Shown here in pieces: positions 32,828 to 40,241 of a stretch of 42,636 bases of DNA (its first letter is position 1; every line of letters begins with the position of its first letter). The position numbers and the translations under genes are program-made. The notes beneath the pieces were generated by a model. The model was not told where the DNA came from and did not search any database. It was given only the letters and a program-made list of their open reading frames with translations. Origin of the DNA: Bacillota bacterium (GTDB lineage Bacteria > Bacillota > Clostridia > Acetivibrionales > DTU013); NCBI GenBank assembly GCA_023409615.1, contig JAEYRF010000035.1, positions 1-42,636 of the forward strand, read 5' to 3'.

Positions 32828-33719
32828 ATTAAAGTGCAATAGATTATATGCAAGTGAAATAGCCAATTACCTAAATACAAGCTTTTACGGAAAGGATATA
32901 TTGATCATAAAACCTGTAGACATTAATGCGAAGGAAGATAATGTACTGTGTTACTATGATGGAAAGAGCAGTGACGCTTTAAGCTCAATATCCAATGAAG
33001 TACTGATAATTGCTGAATATTCCGGTAATATCGGTCTTGGTGAAAACATCACGGTTATTGCAAGCAAAAATCCTAAAAGAGACTTTTATAAAGCAGTTAA
33101 TGAGTTCTTTGTTCAGGGTAAACCACATACCATTGATAAATCGGCTTTTGTCATCCCGGAAGCTAAAATCGGCTATAATGTTAATATCGGCAAGAATTCA
33201 TATATAGACAGTAATGTAGAAATTGGCAACAACACATATATAGGTAATAATGTTATAATATCCGGCACCGTAAGCCTAGGTTCGAATTGTATTGTTAAAG
33301 ATGGTGCGGTGATAGGTTCGGAAGGATTCGCATTTATTGAGGATCCTGAAGGAATCATCCACATACCGCAATTTGGTGAGATCAAAATTGGCAATGACGT
33401 ATGGATAGGAACAAATACTACAATAGAAAGACCAGTTTTCGGTAAAACCTATATTGATAATGCAGTAAAAATTGATGATTTGGTTCATATCGGCCAAGGA
33501 GTATCAATAGGAGCGGAAAGTCAAATAACAGCTGGAGTTGTTCTGGCTACCAATGTAAAAGTGGGATGCAAATGCTTTCTTGGAATTAATTCTTCAGTAA
33601 AAGACATGGTGCAAATTGGAGATAACGCTGTGATTGGAATGGGCAGTGCAGTAATTTCCGATGTAAGCAGTAATCAAACTTATATGGGTGTCCCGGCGAA
33701 ACAAAAAGGTACGAAATAA
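32820..33719 (+). CDS. LpxD-like N-acyltransferase
   Basis: The 299-residue product has an N-terminal domain of about 95 residues like that of LpxD and a left-handed beta-helix of hexapeptide repeats (INIGKNSYIDSNVEIGNNTY, IGNDVWIGTNTTIE). It lacks lipid A context, so it likely acylates a sugar amine rather than a lipid A precursor. The family's catalytic histidine in the QIAHN motif aligns with Gln226 (VHIGQGV); His223 is three residues earlier and might replace it. It is translationally coupled to the ligase, which suggests it uses the ligase's activated acid. Confidence 0.85.
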   Translation: MYKLKCNRLYASEIANYLNTSFYGKDILIIKPVDINAKEDNVLCYYDGKSSDALSSISNEVLIIAEYSGNIGLGENITVIASKNPKRDFYKAVNEFFVQGKPHTIDKSAFVIPEAKIGYNVNIGKNSYIDSNVEIGNNTYIGNNVIISGTVSLGSNCIVKDGAVIGSEGFAFIEDPEGIIHIPQFGEIKIGNDVWIGTNTTIERPVFGKTYIDNAVKIDDLVHIGQGVSIGAESQITAGVVLATNVKVGCKCFLGINSSVKDMVQIGDNAVIGMGSAVISDVSSNQTYMGVPAKQKGTK

Positions 33720-33733
33720 TTGGAGGCCTCAAA

Positions 33734-34819
33734 ATGAATAACTTAATTAAAAATACTTTTAAAGAAAAAATATCTGATCACCTGCGAAATCTAATGGAGA
33801 GAGTCAAAAGCGAAGAAGGTATTGACTCCAAAGCTTATAAAGCGCTATACAATCAATATGTTTATTCACCTGATGAAGAAATAACACATAATGAAATTAA
33901 TACAAAGCATTATGAAGCGGCAATCCAGGGCGATAATAATCTTCCATGCGGGGTAGAGCGGCTGTATAAGAGGCAATTAGTCATTGATTTGACTATGGTT
34001 TGCAGTTCGCATTGCCGATATTGCCTAAGACAGAATTATAGTATCAAGCAGTTTACAAGAAGCGACATTGATAAAGTAGTAAAGTATTGCAGACAGGATG
34101 AATATCTGAAAGAACTGCTTATTACAGGGGGAGATCCTTTTATGGTTCCCCAGCTGTTGATGAATCTGATCTCCGAACTGGTAAAAAAAGCACCCAACAT
34201 AAAGATTATCAGAATTGGGACAAGATTGCCCGTACAAGATCCCGACAGATTTGATGAAGAATTGTATTCTTTCTTTGATTCTTACAGAAGAGCTGTCATT
34301 TTTGAAGTTGGGATACAGATTAACCACAAGATAGAGATTCATGAAAAGACTGTTAAGGTTATTGAAAAGCTTATTGAGAGCGGAGTTCGCGTATACAGCC
34401 AGAATGTACTGCTAAAGGGAGTCAATGATGATATCGATAGTCTGGTTGAACTTTACGATACACTAAGGTATCTGGGAGTTGAAGCCCATTATCTTTTCCA
34501 TGCAATACCTATGAAAGGAACAACAAGGTTCAGAATTCCTATTTCAAGAGCTTTAGAGTTAGGCCGTGAGCTTACATCGTCAGGTAGGATTCCGGGGAGA
34601 GTAAAGCCTATGTTATCATTAATGACTGATGTTGGTAAAGTTACATTATATGATGGAACATTGGGTGAAAAGGATCATAATGGGTTTTATGATGTCCATA
34701 CATGTTATAGTTTGGAGGAGAGAAAAAAATGGAACCCCGATTATGAGATGCCAAATTCTGCATATATTGATGCAAATGGATGGATTACAGTAAAATACCT
34801 TGACGGGGGAGAAGTGTGA
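33734..34819 (+). CDS. KamA-type radical-SAM aminomutase homologue
   Basis: Lysine 2,3-aminomutase-family enzymes use an iron-sulphur cluster, SAM and PLP to move an amino group from C2 to C3, giving beta-amino acids. The 361-residue product has the cluster motif CxxxCxxC at C90, C94 and C97, LLITGGDPFM, and KGTTRFRIPISRALELGREL. The PLP lysine motif is shortened to PGRVK, with Lys291 as the best candidate. The two aspartates that hold the lysine side chain in LAM appear to be replaced (Arg285 at one, Ile at the other by my alignment), so lysine is probably not the substrate. GGAGG precedes the ATG; the next gene overlaps it. Confidence 0.85.
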   Translation: MNNLIKNTFKEKISDHLRNLMERVKSEEGIDSKAYKALYNQYVYSPDEEITHNEINTKHYEAAIQGDNNLPCGVERLYKRQLVIDLTMVCSSHCRYCLRQNYSIKQFTRSDIDKVVKYCRQDEYLKELLITGGDPFMVPQLLMNLISELVKKAPNIKIIRIGTRLPVQDPDRFDEELYSFFDSYRRAVIFEVGIQINHKIEIHEKTVKVIEKLIESGVRVYSQNVLLKGVNDDIDSLVELYDTLRYLGVEAHYLFHAIPMKGTTRFRIPISRALELGRELTSSGRIPGRVKPMLSLMTDVGKVTLYDGTLGEKDHNGFYDVHTCYSLEERKKWNPDYEMPNSAYIDANGWITVKYLDGGEV

Positions 34820-35466
34820 TGTCAAAGGATAATATCATATTAATCGGATGCGGTGAGCATGCGAGGATGGTTATTGATAACATCGAAGACGAGGGCAGGT
34901 ATAATATTTTTGGTTTGGTTACAAACAATGACAATGAAATGGGTACCCGAATTTATGGGTATGATGTGATATGTAAGGATGGGGATGTAGAAAATCTATT
35001 AAAAGAAAATAGAGATATAAAAGGTTATTTTCTAGGAGTTGGCAATATGAAAACCAGATATAATATGTATAAAAAACTAGATAAGCTAATCGATGCAGTA
35101 AATATCATTCATCCAACGGCGATTATTTCAAAGCATTCCACAATTGGCACAGGAAATATTTTTGAAGCATTCACAAAGGTTGCAAATGGTGCCGTAATCG
35201 GTTCGCATATTATTGTGAATAGCTATACTGCAATAAATCATGACGAGATAATAGAAAATAATGTATTGTTAGCCGGAGGTGTAAGCCTTGCCGGGAAAAG
35301 AATTGGTGAGAATACAATAATATCTGACGGAGTTACAGTCGGATTCAAGAAAAGTGTTGGCAGGAACTGCATTATCGGTGACGGTGCGGTTGTTACAAAA
35401 GATATCCCTGATAATGTTATTGCTTACGGAAATCCGGCCAGGGTGGTGAGAGCAAATGATTGGTAA
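34819..35466 (+). CDS. NeuD/PglD-like sugar N-acetyltransferase, candidate LegH
   Basis: PglD/NeuD/LegH proteins acetylate an amino-sugar nucleotide, here probably at N4 of GDP-4-amino-4,6-dideoxy-GlcNAc. The 215-residue product has a Rossmann-like N terminus (IILIGCGEHARMVIDNI) and a hexapeptide-repeat C terminus. The catalytic His-Asp pair is H141-D142 (INHDEIIENNVLLAGGV). The end GNPARVVRAND is standard. I chose ATG 34819, which overlaps the preceding stop (TGATG), over the GTG one codon earlier. It also overlaps legI by 11 bases. Its partner acyltransferase upstream leaves some doubt over which is LegH. Confidence 0.87.
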   Translation: MSKDNIILIGCGEHARMVIDNIEDEGRYNIFGLVTNNDNEMGTRIYGYDVICKDGDVENLLKENRDIKGYFLGVGNMKTRYNMYKKLDKLIDAVNIIHPTAIISKHSTIGTGNIFEAFTKVANGAVIGSHIIVNSYTAINHDEIIENNVLLAGGVSLAGKRIGENTIISDGVTVGFKKSVGRNCIIGDGAVVTKDIPDNVIAYGNPARVVRANDW

Positions 35467-36472
35467 TGGAAGAGTTTTTATTATTGCCGAAGCTGGAGTG
35501 AATCATAATGGCTCGTTTGAAACAGCAAAGGAGCTTGTGGCGAAAGCGAAGTGGGCGGGAGCGGACGCTATAAAATTTCAGACATGGAAAACGGAGAATG
35601 TCGTAACCAGATCTGCAAACAGCCCTGAGTATCAAAAATTACATACTGATGCACTTAGCCAGTTTGACATGCTCAAGAAGCTGGAGCTTCGTTACTCAGA
35701 CTTTAGTATAATAAAAGATTATTGTGATAATGTAGGCATTACTTTTATGTCAACAGCAGATGAATACGAGAGCGCATTATTTTTAAATTCTCTGGTAGAC
35801 ATATTTAAGATAGGATCAGCGGAATTGACAGACTGGCCTTTTCTACGGAAAATTGCTGCTTTTAATAAACCTGTGATACTATCAACAGGAATGGGCAATA
35901 TGACTGAAATTACTAACGCGGCAAATATTCTTTTCCAAAATGGCTTAGATCGGGGAAAGATTATTGTTCTTCATGCAAACACAGAGTATCCAACACCATT
36001 TAAGGATGTAAACCTCAGGGCTATGAATTCAATAGGTAATTTATTGCAGGTCCGGGTAGGATATTCCGACCATACCCTGGGAATTGAAGTACCTATTGCA
36101 GCTGTTGCGATGGGGGCCTGTGTTATTGAGAAACATTTTACTTTAGATAGAAAAATGAAAGGCCCTGATCATTCCTCAAGTCTTGAACCTGAAGAATTTA
36201 GGAGAATGGTTGATTGTATACGTAATATTGAGGTTTCTCTTGGTGATGGAATTAAGCGCCCAAGTGAGAGTGAGCTGATAAATATTAAAATAGTACGCAA
36301 ATCTATCGTAGCAAAAGTACCTATAAAAAAAGGTGAGGTGCTCAGTGAAAATAATATTACAGTCAAAAGGCCGGGATATGGTATCAGCCCTGATAAGTGG
36401 GATTATGTTGTTGGAAGTCAGGCAGAAAGGGATTATGAGGTAGACAATTTTATAGAAAATGGAGTTGATTGA
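35456..36472 (+). CDS. legI: N,N'-diacetyllegionaminic acid synthase (NeuB family)
   Basis: NeuB-family synthases condense an N-acetylated mannosamine-type sugar with phosphoenolpyruvate to make a nine-carbon nonulosonic acid. The 338-residue product has the TIM-barrel part (IIAEAGVNHNGSFETAKELV, DAIKFQTWKTENV, HANTEYPTPF, GYSDHTLGIEVPIAAVAMGA, EKHFTLDR). The antifreeze-like SAF domain is at about 280-335 (RKSIVAKVPIKKGEVLSENN). The neighbours point to legionaminic rather than sialic acid as product. It overlaps legF by 14 bases. Confidence 0.93.
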   Translation: MIGNGRVFIIAEAGVNHNGSFETAKELVAKAKWAGADAIKFQTWKTENVVTRSANSPEYQKLHTDALSQFDMLKKLELRYSDFSIIKDYCDNVGITFMSTADEYESALFLNSLVDIFKIGSAELTDWPFLRKIAAFNKPVILSTGMGNMTEITNAANILFQNGLDRGKIIVLHANTEYPTPFKDVNLRAMNSIGNLLQVRVGYSDHTLGIEVPIAAVAMGACVIEKHFTLDRKMKGPDHSSSLEPEEFRRMVDCIRNIEVSLGDGIKRPSESELINIKIVRKSIVAKVPIKKGEVLSENNITVKRPGYGISPDKWDYVVGSQAERDYEVDNFIENGVD

Positions 36473-37193
36473 GGTGGAAAATGCACCCTGTAAATCTGAG
36501 AAAATCATGTGTATCATTCCTGCAAGAGGTGGTTCAAAGGGCGTAATAAAAAAGAATGTAAGATTGTTGGGCGGCAAACCGTTGATTAAATGGACGATAG
36601 ATGAAGCTAAAAAATCAAAATTTATAGATAACATTTTTGTTTCAACTGAGGATCCCGAAATAGCTCAGATCAGTAGGGATTTTGGTGCTGAAGTTATAGA
36701 CAGGCCGGTCGAACTAGCGGGTGATTCAAGTGCAACTATTGATGCGTTGCTTTATACGCTAGATAAGCTAAAAGAGTATGGTATAAAAGCGGAATATACT
36801 CTGCTGCTTCAATGTACATCGCCGTTTAGAAAGATGGTTCATATTGATGAAGCCATACAAAAATTTCTGAGTAGTATTGAAACTGCGGATTCTTTAATTT
36901 CTGTAACCAAAGTAGAGCATCCACCTTGGTGGTATTTTAAGCTGACTCCTTCTGGTTATATTTCTGAATTTCTGGAATATGATAAAAATATTTATGTAAA
37001 TAGGCAGGACTTCCCAGAAGTTTATAATGCTAATGGAGCTATTTTTATAGCAAAAACTGAGATTTTATATAAACATAAAAGATTCGAAACTGGCAAAACT
37101 TTGGCATATGTTATGGATTCAAATTCTTCTATAGACATTGACAATGAAACAGATTTTATGTTGGCCGAGTTTCTGGTGAACACAAAGAAATAA
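36459..37193 (+). CDS. legF: CMP-legionaminic acid synthetase (NeuA family)
   Basis: Activates the nonulosonic acid with CTP to the CMP-sugar used by the Maf transferase. The 244-residue product has IIPARGGSKGVIKKNVRLLGGKPL near the N terminus, EVIDRPVELAGDSS and LLLQCTSPFR in the middle, and SSIDIDNETDFMLAEFLV at the end, all typical of the cytidylyltransferase 3 family. The start is uncertain: ATG 36459 gives a 17-residue N-terminal lead and no strong site is visible; a GTG at 36474 is possible. It ends this long gene run and converges on the methyltransferase, with six bases between. Confidence 0.93.
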   Translation: MELIEVENAPCKSEKIMCIIPARGGSKGVIKKNVRLLGGKPLIKWTIDEAKKSKFIDNIFVSTEDPEIAQISRDFGAEVIDRPVELAGDSSATIDALLYTLDKLKEYGIKAEYTLLLQCTSPFRKMVHIDEAIQKFLSSIETADSLISVTKVEHPPWWYFKLTPSGYISEFLEYDKNIYVNRQDFPEVYNANGAIFIAKTEILYKHKRFETGKTLAYVMDSNSSIDIDNETDFMLAEFLVNTKK

Positions 37194-37199
37194 TTACAT

Positions 37200-37868
37200 T
37201 CATTTTTCAGCTTCAACCATAAAATGAGCTGTTTTAATTCTTCCGCCATAATCTGTTCTTTCCAGTGAGTCAATATTTATGCTTCTAAACCCTGCTTTGG
37301 TCCAATATTCAATTATTTGAGCTTCATCAAAAAAATGCACAGTTCCGATTTGGGCTACACTTCCTTCAGTTATATTCCGATATGTATTTTCGTCAATTTT
37401 TTCACCGGTACCATATCCTGACATTCCTTTTTTAACTAATGCAGTTGAAAAAATTTTCCCATTTGTTTTAAGAACTCTATTACATTCATTTAATATACAT
37501 AATATTCCTTTTGTATCATTGCAAACAATTAGACCTGAATCAATGATTGCATCAAAGTAATTGCTTTCATACGGTGTATTACATGCATCAGCTACTATAA
37601 TTTCTGCCTTTAACCCCTCTTTTTCAAGACAGTCTTTCGCTTTTTTCACCGCTGTTCCAGACCCATCATACGCATATACATCAAAGTTTTCTCTTGAAAG
37701 ATACCATGTTATTGCTCCAATTCCACACCCAATATCTAGAATCTTCATTTCCTTTCTATTGCTGTTATAAAAATTCCTTGCGACAAAACGCACCACTTCT
37801 TCTGACGGATATTTACCCCATTCTCTTTCTTGATGTACTTCTTCCCATCTTGTATCAAAGGTTTTCAT
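37200..37868 (-). CDS. SAM-dependent methyltransferase
   Basis: The 222-residue product is a class I methyltransferase. Motif I is ILDIGCGIGAITWYL, the acidic loop is VYAYDGSG, and post-motif segments include IIVADACNTPYESNYFDAIID. The substrate is unknown. The start is ATG at 37868 because GGAGG lies eight bases upstream; a GTG at 37883 and an ATG at 37874 sit in or next to that site. It is the only minus-strand gene in the glycan region and has its own sigma-28-type and sigma-A promoters. It may N-methylate the glycan or its acyl group. It could also be unrelated. Confidence 0.85.
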   Translation of the reverse strand: MKTFDTRWEEVHQEREWGKYPSEEVVRFVARNFYNSNRKEMKILDIGCGIGAITWYLSRENFDVYAYDGSGTAVKKAKDCLEKEGLKAEIIVADACNTPYESNYFDAIIDSGLIVCNDTKGILCILNECNRVLKTNGKIFSTALVKKGMSGYGTGEKIDENTYRNITEGSVAQIGTVHFFDEAQIIEYWTKAGFRSINIDSLERTDYGGRIKTAHFMVEAEK

Positions 37869-37890
37869 TATCATATCCTCCACCTATATA

Positions 37891-37917
37891 ATATCGGATA
37901 TATTCATACCATCATTA
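37891..37917 (-). promoter_or_regulatory. Candidate sigma-28 promoter of the methyltransferase (minus strand)
   Basis: Read on the minus strand: TAAT (37917-37914), a 15-base spacer, and TCCGATAT (37898-37891), one base off GCCGATAT. Transcription would start close to the ribosome binding site, giving a very short leader of about 15 bases. Confidence 0.5.
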
Positions 37918-38003
37918 AACCTTTTTCAATCTGCTAATCTGGGTCTGAGATCTGTTTTTCCTCTTCAGATCTGTAAGCTTCATTTTTTTGCACCCCTTAT
38001 ACA

Positions 38004-38012
38004 TGTTATAAT
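38004..38012 (+). promoter_or_regulatory. Possible extended -10 sigma-A promoter for ptmE
   Basis: TGTTATAAT matches an extended -10 but has no -35. It overlaps the minus-strand promoter at 38005-38034, and would give a leader of about 150 bases before ptmE. Confidence 0.3.
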
Positions 38013-38034
38013 ACACATTGTTATACGATGTCAA
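38005..38034 (-). promoter_or_regulatory. Candidate sigma-A promoter of the methyltransferase (minus strand)
   Basis: On the minus strand TTGACA (38034-38029), a perfect -35, is 18 bases from TATAAC (38010-38005). The leader would be about 130 bases and contains the small inverted repeat AGATCTG/CAGATCT (around 37953-37976). This gives the gene a housekeeping as well as a sigma-28-type promoter. Confidence 0.5.
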
Positions 38035-38077
38035 CAAACTTACGGGGTATTCAATACATGGGGCCCATTTGAACAGT

Positions 38078-38104
38078 TAATATATTTTTATCAAAAGCCG
38101 ATAT
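38078..38104 (+). promoter_or_regulatory. Sigma-28 (sigD) promoter of ptmE-legB-legC
   Basis: TAAT (38078-38081), a 15-base spacer, and a perfect GCCGATAT (38097-38104). It lies 61 bases before ptmE and faces away from the methyltransferase promoters. Confidence 0.75.
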
Positions 38105-38165
38105 TTATATTGCAGTTCATATTGCTTTGTGTCTTTATACAAACTGATCCGAAAAGGGGATTTCC

Positions 38166-39245
38166 ATGGGGATAAAGGATATAGTCAAAATATTCATTAA
38201 AGCTGAAAACAACATAAAAATTGCTCTTGAGGTTATAGATAAAAGCGGCAGGGGAATTGCGCTCATTCTGGATGATGATCAGAGACTTATCGGGACAGTG
38301 ACTGACGGGGATATCCGAAGAGCAATATTGAAGGGCTTATCTCTGGATGAACCGGTAAATTCCATTATGAACAGCAATTATGTATTCGTAACCCGGAATT
38401 ACTCAAGGACACTTGCCACAACAATATTCCAAAATAGAGGTATTAGTCAGCTTCCTGTTCTTGATGATGATATGCGTGTTATCGATGTAATATTTTATCA
38501 TGAATTTTTTGAAGAAAGGGCAAAGGAAAATTGGGCAATCATAATGGCGGGGGGACTTGGTACCAGGCTTCATCCTCTTACCCAGGAAGTGCCCAAACCC
38601 ATGCTCAAGGTTGGAGCGAAGCCAATTATTGAGACGATCATTGAGCAGCTGAAATCTTACGGGTATAAGAATATTGTACTATGTTTGAACTATAAGGCAG
38701 ATATTATCAAAAATTATTTTCAGGATGGCGCTAATTTTGGCGTGAATATCAAATACGTGAGTGAAAGGAAGCGTCTGGGAACAGCCGGTGCCATAAGGCT
38801 TGCCAGAGAATATATAGATAAGCCGTTTTTTGTATTGAACGGAGATATCTTGACGAAGTTGAATTTTGATCAATTCATGCAGTTCCATATAAAAAGCGGT
38901 AATAATATAACGATAGGAACAAAACAATATGAGATTCAGATCCCTTATGGTGTTGTAAACTTAAAGGATGAAAAAGTTACTGATCTGACGGAAAAGCCCA
39001 GTTTAAGCTATTTTATCAGCGGCGGTATGTATTGCCTTGATCCGGGAGCAATTGACCGCATACCCGAGGATGAGTACTTTGATATTACTCAGCTGATCAG
39101 CGGTTATCTGGACAAAGATGAAAAAGTCGGAAGCTTTCCGATAACGGAGTACTGGATGGATATCGGGCAGATCGAGGACTATAACCAGGCAAATGTTGAC
39201 TACGGAAGTATGTTTAGGGGTGAAGCTAGTGCAACTGGAGAATAA
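38166..39245 (+). CDS. ptmE: CBS-domain sugar-phosphate nucleotidyltransferase (PtmE-like)
   Basis: In Campylobacter PtmE makes the GDP-sugar that feeds legionaminic acid synthesis, by transferring GMP to a glucosamine-1-phosphate. The 359-residue product has two CBS repeats at residues 1-118 (GTVTDGDIRRAILKGLSLDE, VIDVIFYHEFFE), which may sense a nucleotide. The nucleotidyltransferase domain starts at about 125 with MAGGLGTRLHPLTQEVPKPML and includes VLNGDIL and EYWMDIGQIEDY. The fusion order CBS-transferase matches PtmE. It overlaps legB by 17 bases. A sigma-28 promoter precedes it. Confidence 0.9.
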   Translation: MGIKDIVKIFIKAENNIKIALEVIDKSGRGIALILDDDQRLIGTVTDGDIRRAILKGLSLDEPVNSIMNSNYVFVTRNYSRTLATTIFQNRGISQLPVLDDDMRVIDVIFYHEFFEERAKENWAIIMAGGLGTRLHPLTQEVPKPMLKVGAKPIIETIIEQLKSYGYKNIVLCLNYKADIIKNYFQDGANFGVNIKYVSERKRLGTAGAIRLAREYIDKPFFVLNGDILTKLNFDQFMQFHIKSGNNITIGTKQYEIQIPYGVVNLKDEKVTDLTEKPSLSYFISGGMYCLDPGAIDRIPEDEYFDITQLISGYLDKDEKVGSFPITEYWMDIGQIEDYNQANVDYGSMFRGEASATGE

Positions 39246-40221
39246 AAAGATATTGATCACAGGCTCGGAAGGCTTTATCGGAAGCCATCTGACCGAAAAA
39301 CTGGTTGAAACAGGCGCAGATGTCACTGCGCTTGTTCAGTACAATTCATTCAATAACTGGGGCTGGCTGGATACCCTTGATAAGCGGGTATTGAATGAGA
39401 TTGATGTGTACACCGGTGATGTCCGGGAGTATGACAGCATATCAAAAGCTATTGCCGGGAAGGATATTGTGTTCCATCTGGCAGCTCTTATTGCCATCCC
39501 ATATTCCTATCAGTCTCCCGCCGCTTATGTCAGGACGAATGTGGAGGGAACGCTGAATGTGATGGAGGCCTGCAGGGTGCATGGCGTTCAAAAAGTTATT
39601 CATACTTCTACCAGCGAGGTTTATGGTACGGCGCAATATGTGCCGATTGACGAGAAGCATCCATTGCAGGGGCAGTCGCCGTATTCAGCCAGTAAAATTG
39701 GAGCGGACAAAATTTCGGAAAGCTATTACAGATCCTTCAATGTACCTGTGGCAACAATACGGCCGTTTAATACGTATGGTCCCCGCCAGTCGGCAAGAGC
39801 GGTCATACCAACCATTATATCCCAGTTGTTGTCCGGGGCTGAGACCTTGAAACTGGGTGCGATATCCCCAAGAAGAGACATGACCTTTGTAAAGGATACA
39901 GCTGATGGATTTATCCGTATAGCGGAAGCGGATTCCAGTATCGGAGATACGATCAATGTGGGCTCGAATAATGAAATTACCATTGGAGATCTGGCATCAA
40001 TGATTATAAGGCTTATCGGCCGTGAGGTGCCGATTGAATGCCAGGAAAACAGGCTGAGACCGGAAAAAAGCGAAGTGAACAGATTGTGGTGCGACAATCG
40101 CAGAGCTGCGGAAATAATAGGCTGGTCTCCTTCATATACGCTTGAGCAAGGTTTGACTGAGACGATTGAATGGATAAAGTCGAATATGGCTCATTTTAAA
40201 ACTGACATATACAATGTCTGA
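39229..40221 (+). CDS. legB: GDP-GlcNAc 4,6-dehydratase (LegB-like SDR)
   Basis: Expected to remove water from GDP-GlcNAc to give the 4-keto-6-deoxy sugar, the first dedicated step of the legionaminic route. The 330-residue product is an extended short-chain dehydrogenase: GSEGFIG at 12-18 binds NAD, YSASK at 152-156 holds the catalytic Tyr and Lys, and TSTSEVYG carries the Ser/Thr. The start is GTG at 39229, behind AGGGGTG, and the frame overlaps the end of ptmE. An in-frame ATG at 39193 lies inside ptmE and adds unrelated residues. Confidence 0.9.
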   Translation: MQLENKKILITGSEGFIGSHLTEKLVETGADVTALVQYNSFNNWGWLDTLDKRVLNEIDVYTGDVREYDSISKAIAGKDIVFHLAALIAIPYSYQSPAAYVRTNVEGTLNVMEACRVHGVQKVIHTSTSEVYGTAQYVPIDEKHPLQGQSPYSASKIGADKISESYYRSFNVPVATIRPFNTYGPRQSARAVIPTIISQLLSGAETLKLGAISPRRDMTFVKDTADGFIRIAEADSSIGDTINVGSNNEITIGDLASMIIRLIGREVPIECQENRLRPEKSEVNRLWCDNRRAAEIIGWSPSYTLEQGLTETIEWIKSNMAHFKTDIYNV

Positions 40222-40241
40222 CCGGTAGGAGGCGTTTTCGG

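Noticed and set aside
39193..39228. LegB start at ATG 39193
   Set aside because: It lies inside ptmE and adds residues that do not fit the SDR N terminus; GTG 39229 has AGGGGTG upstream.
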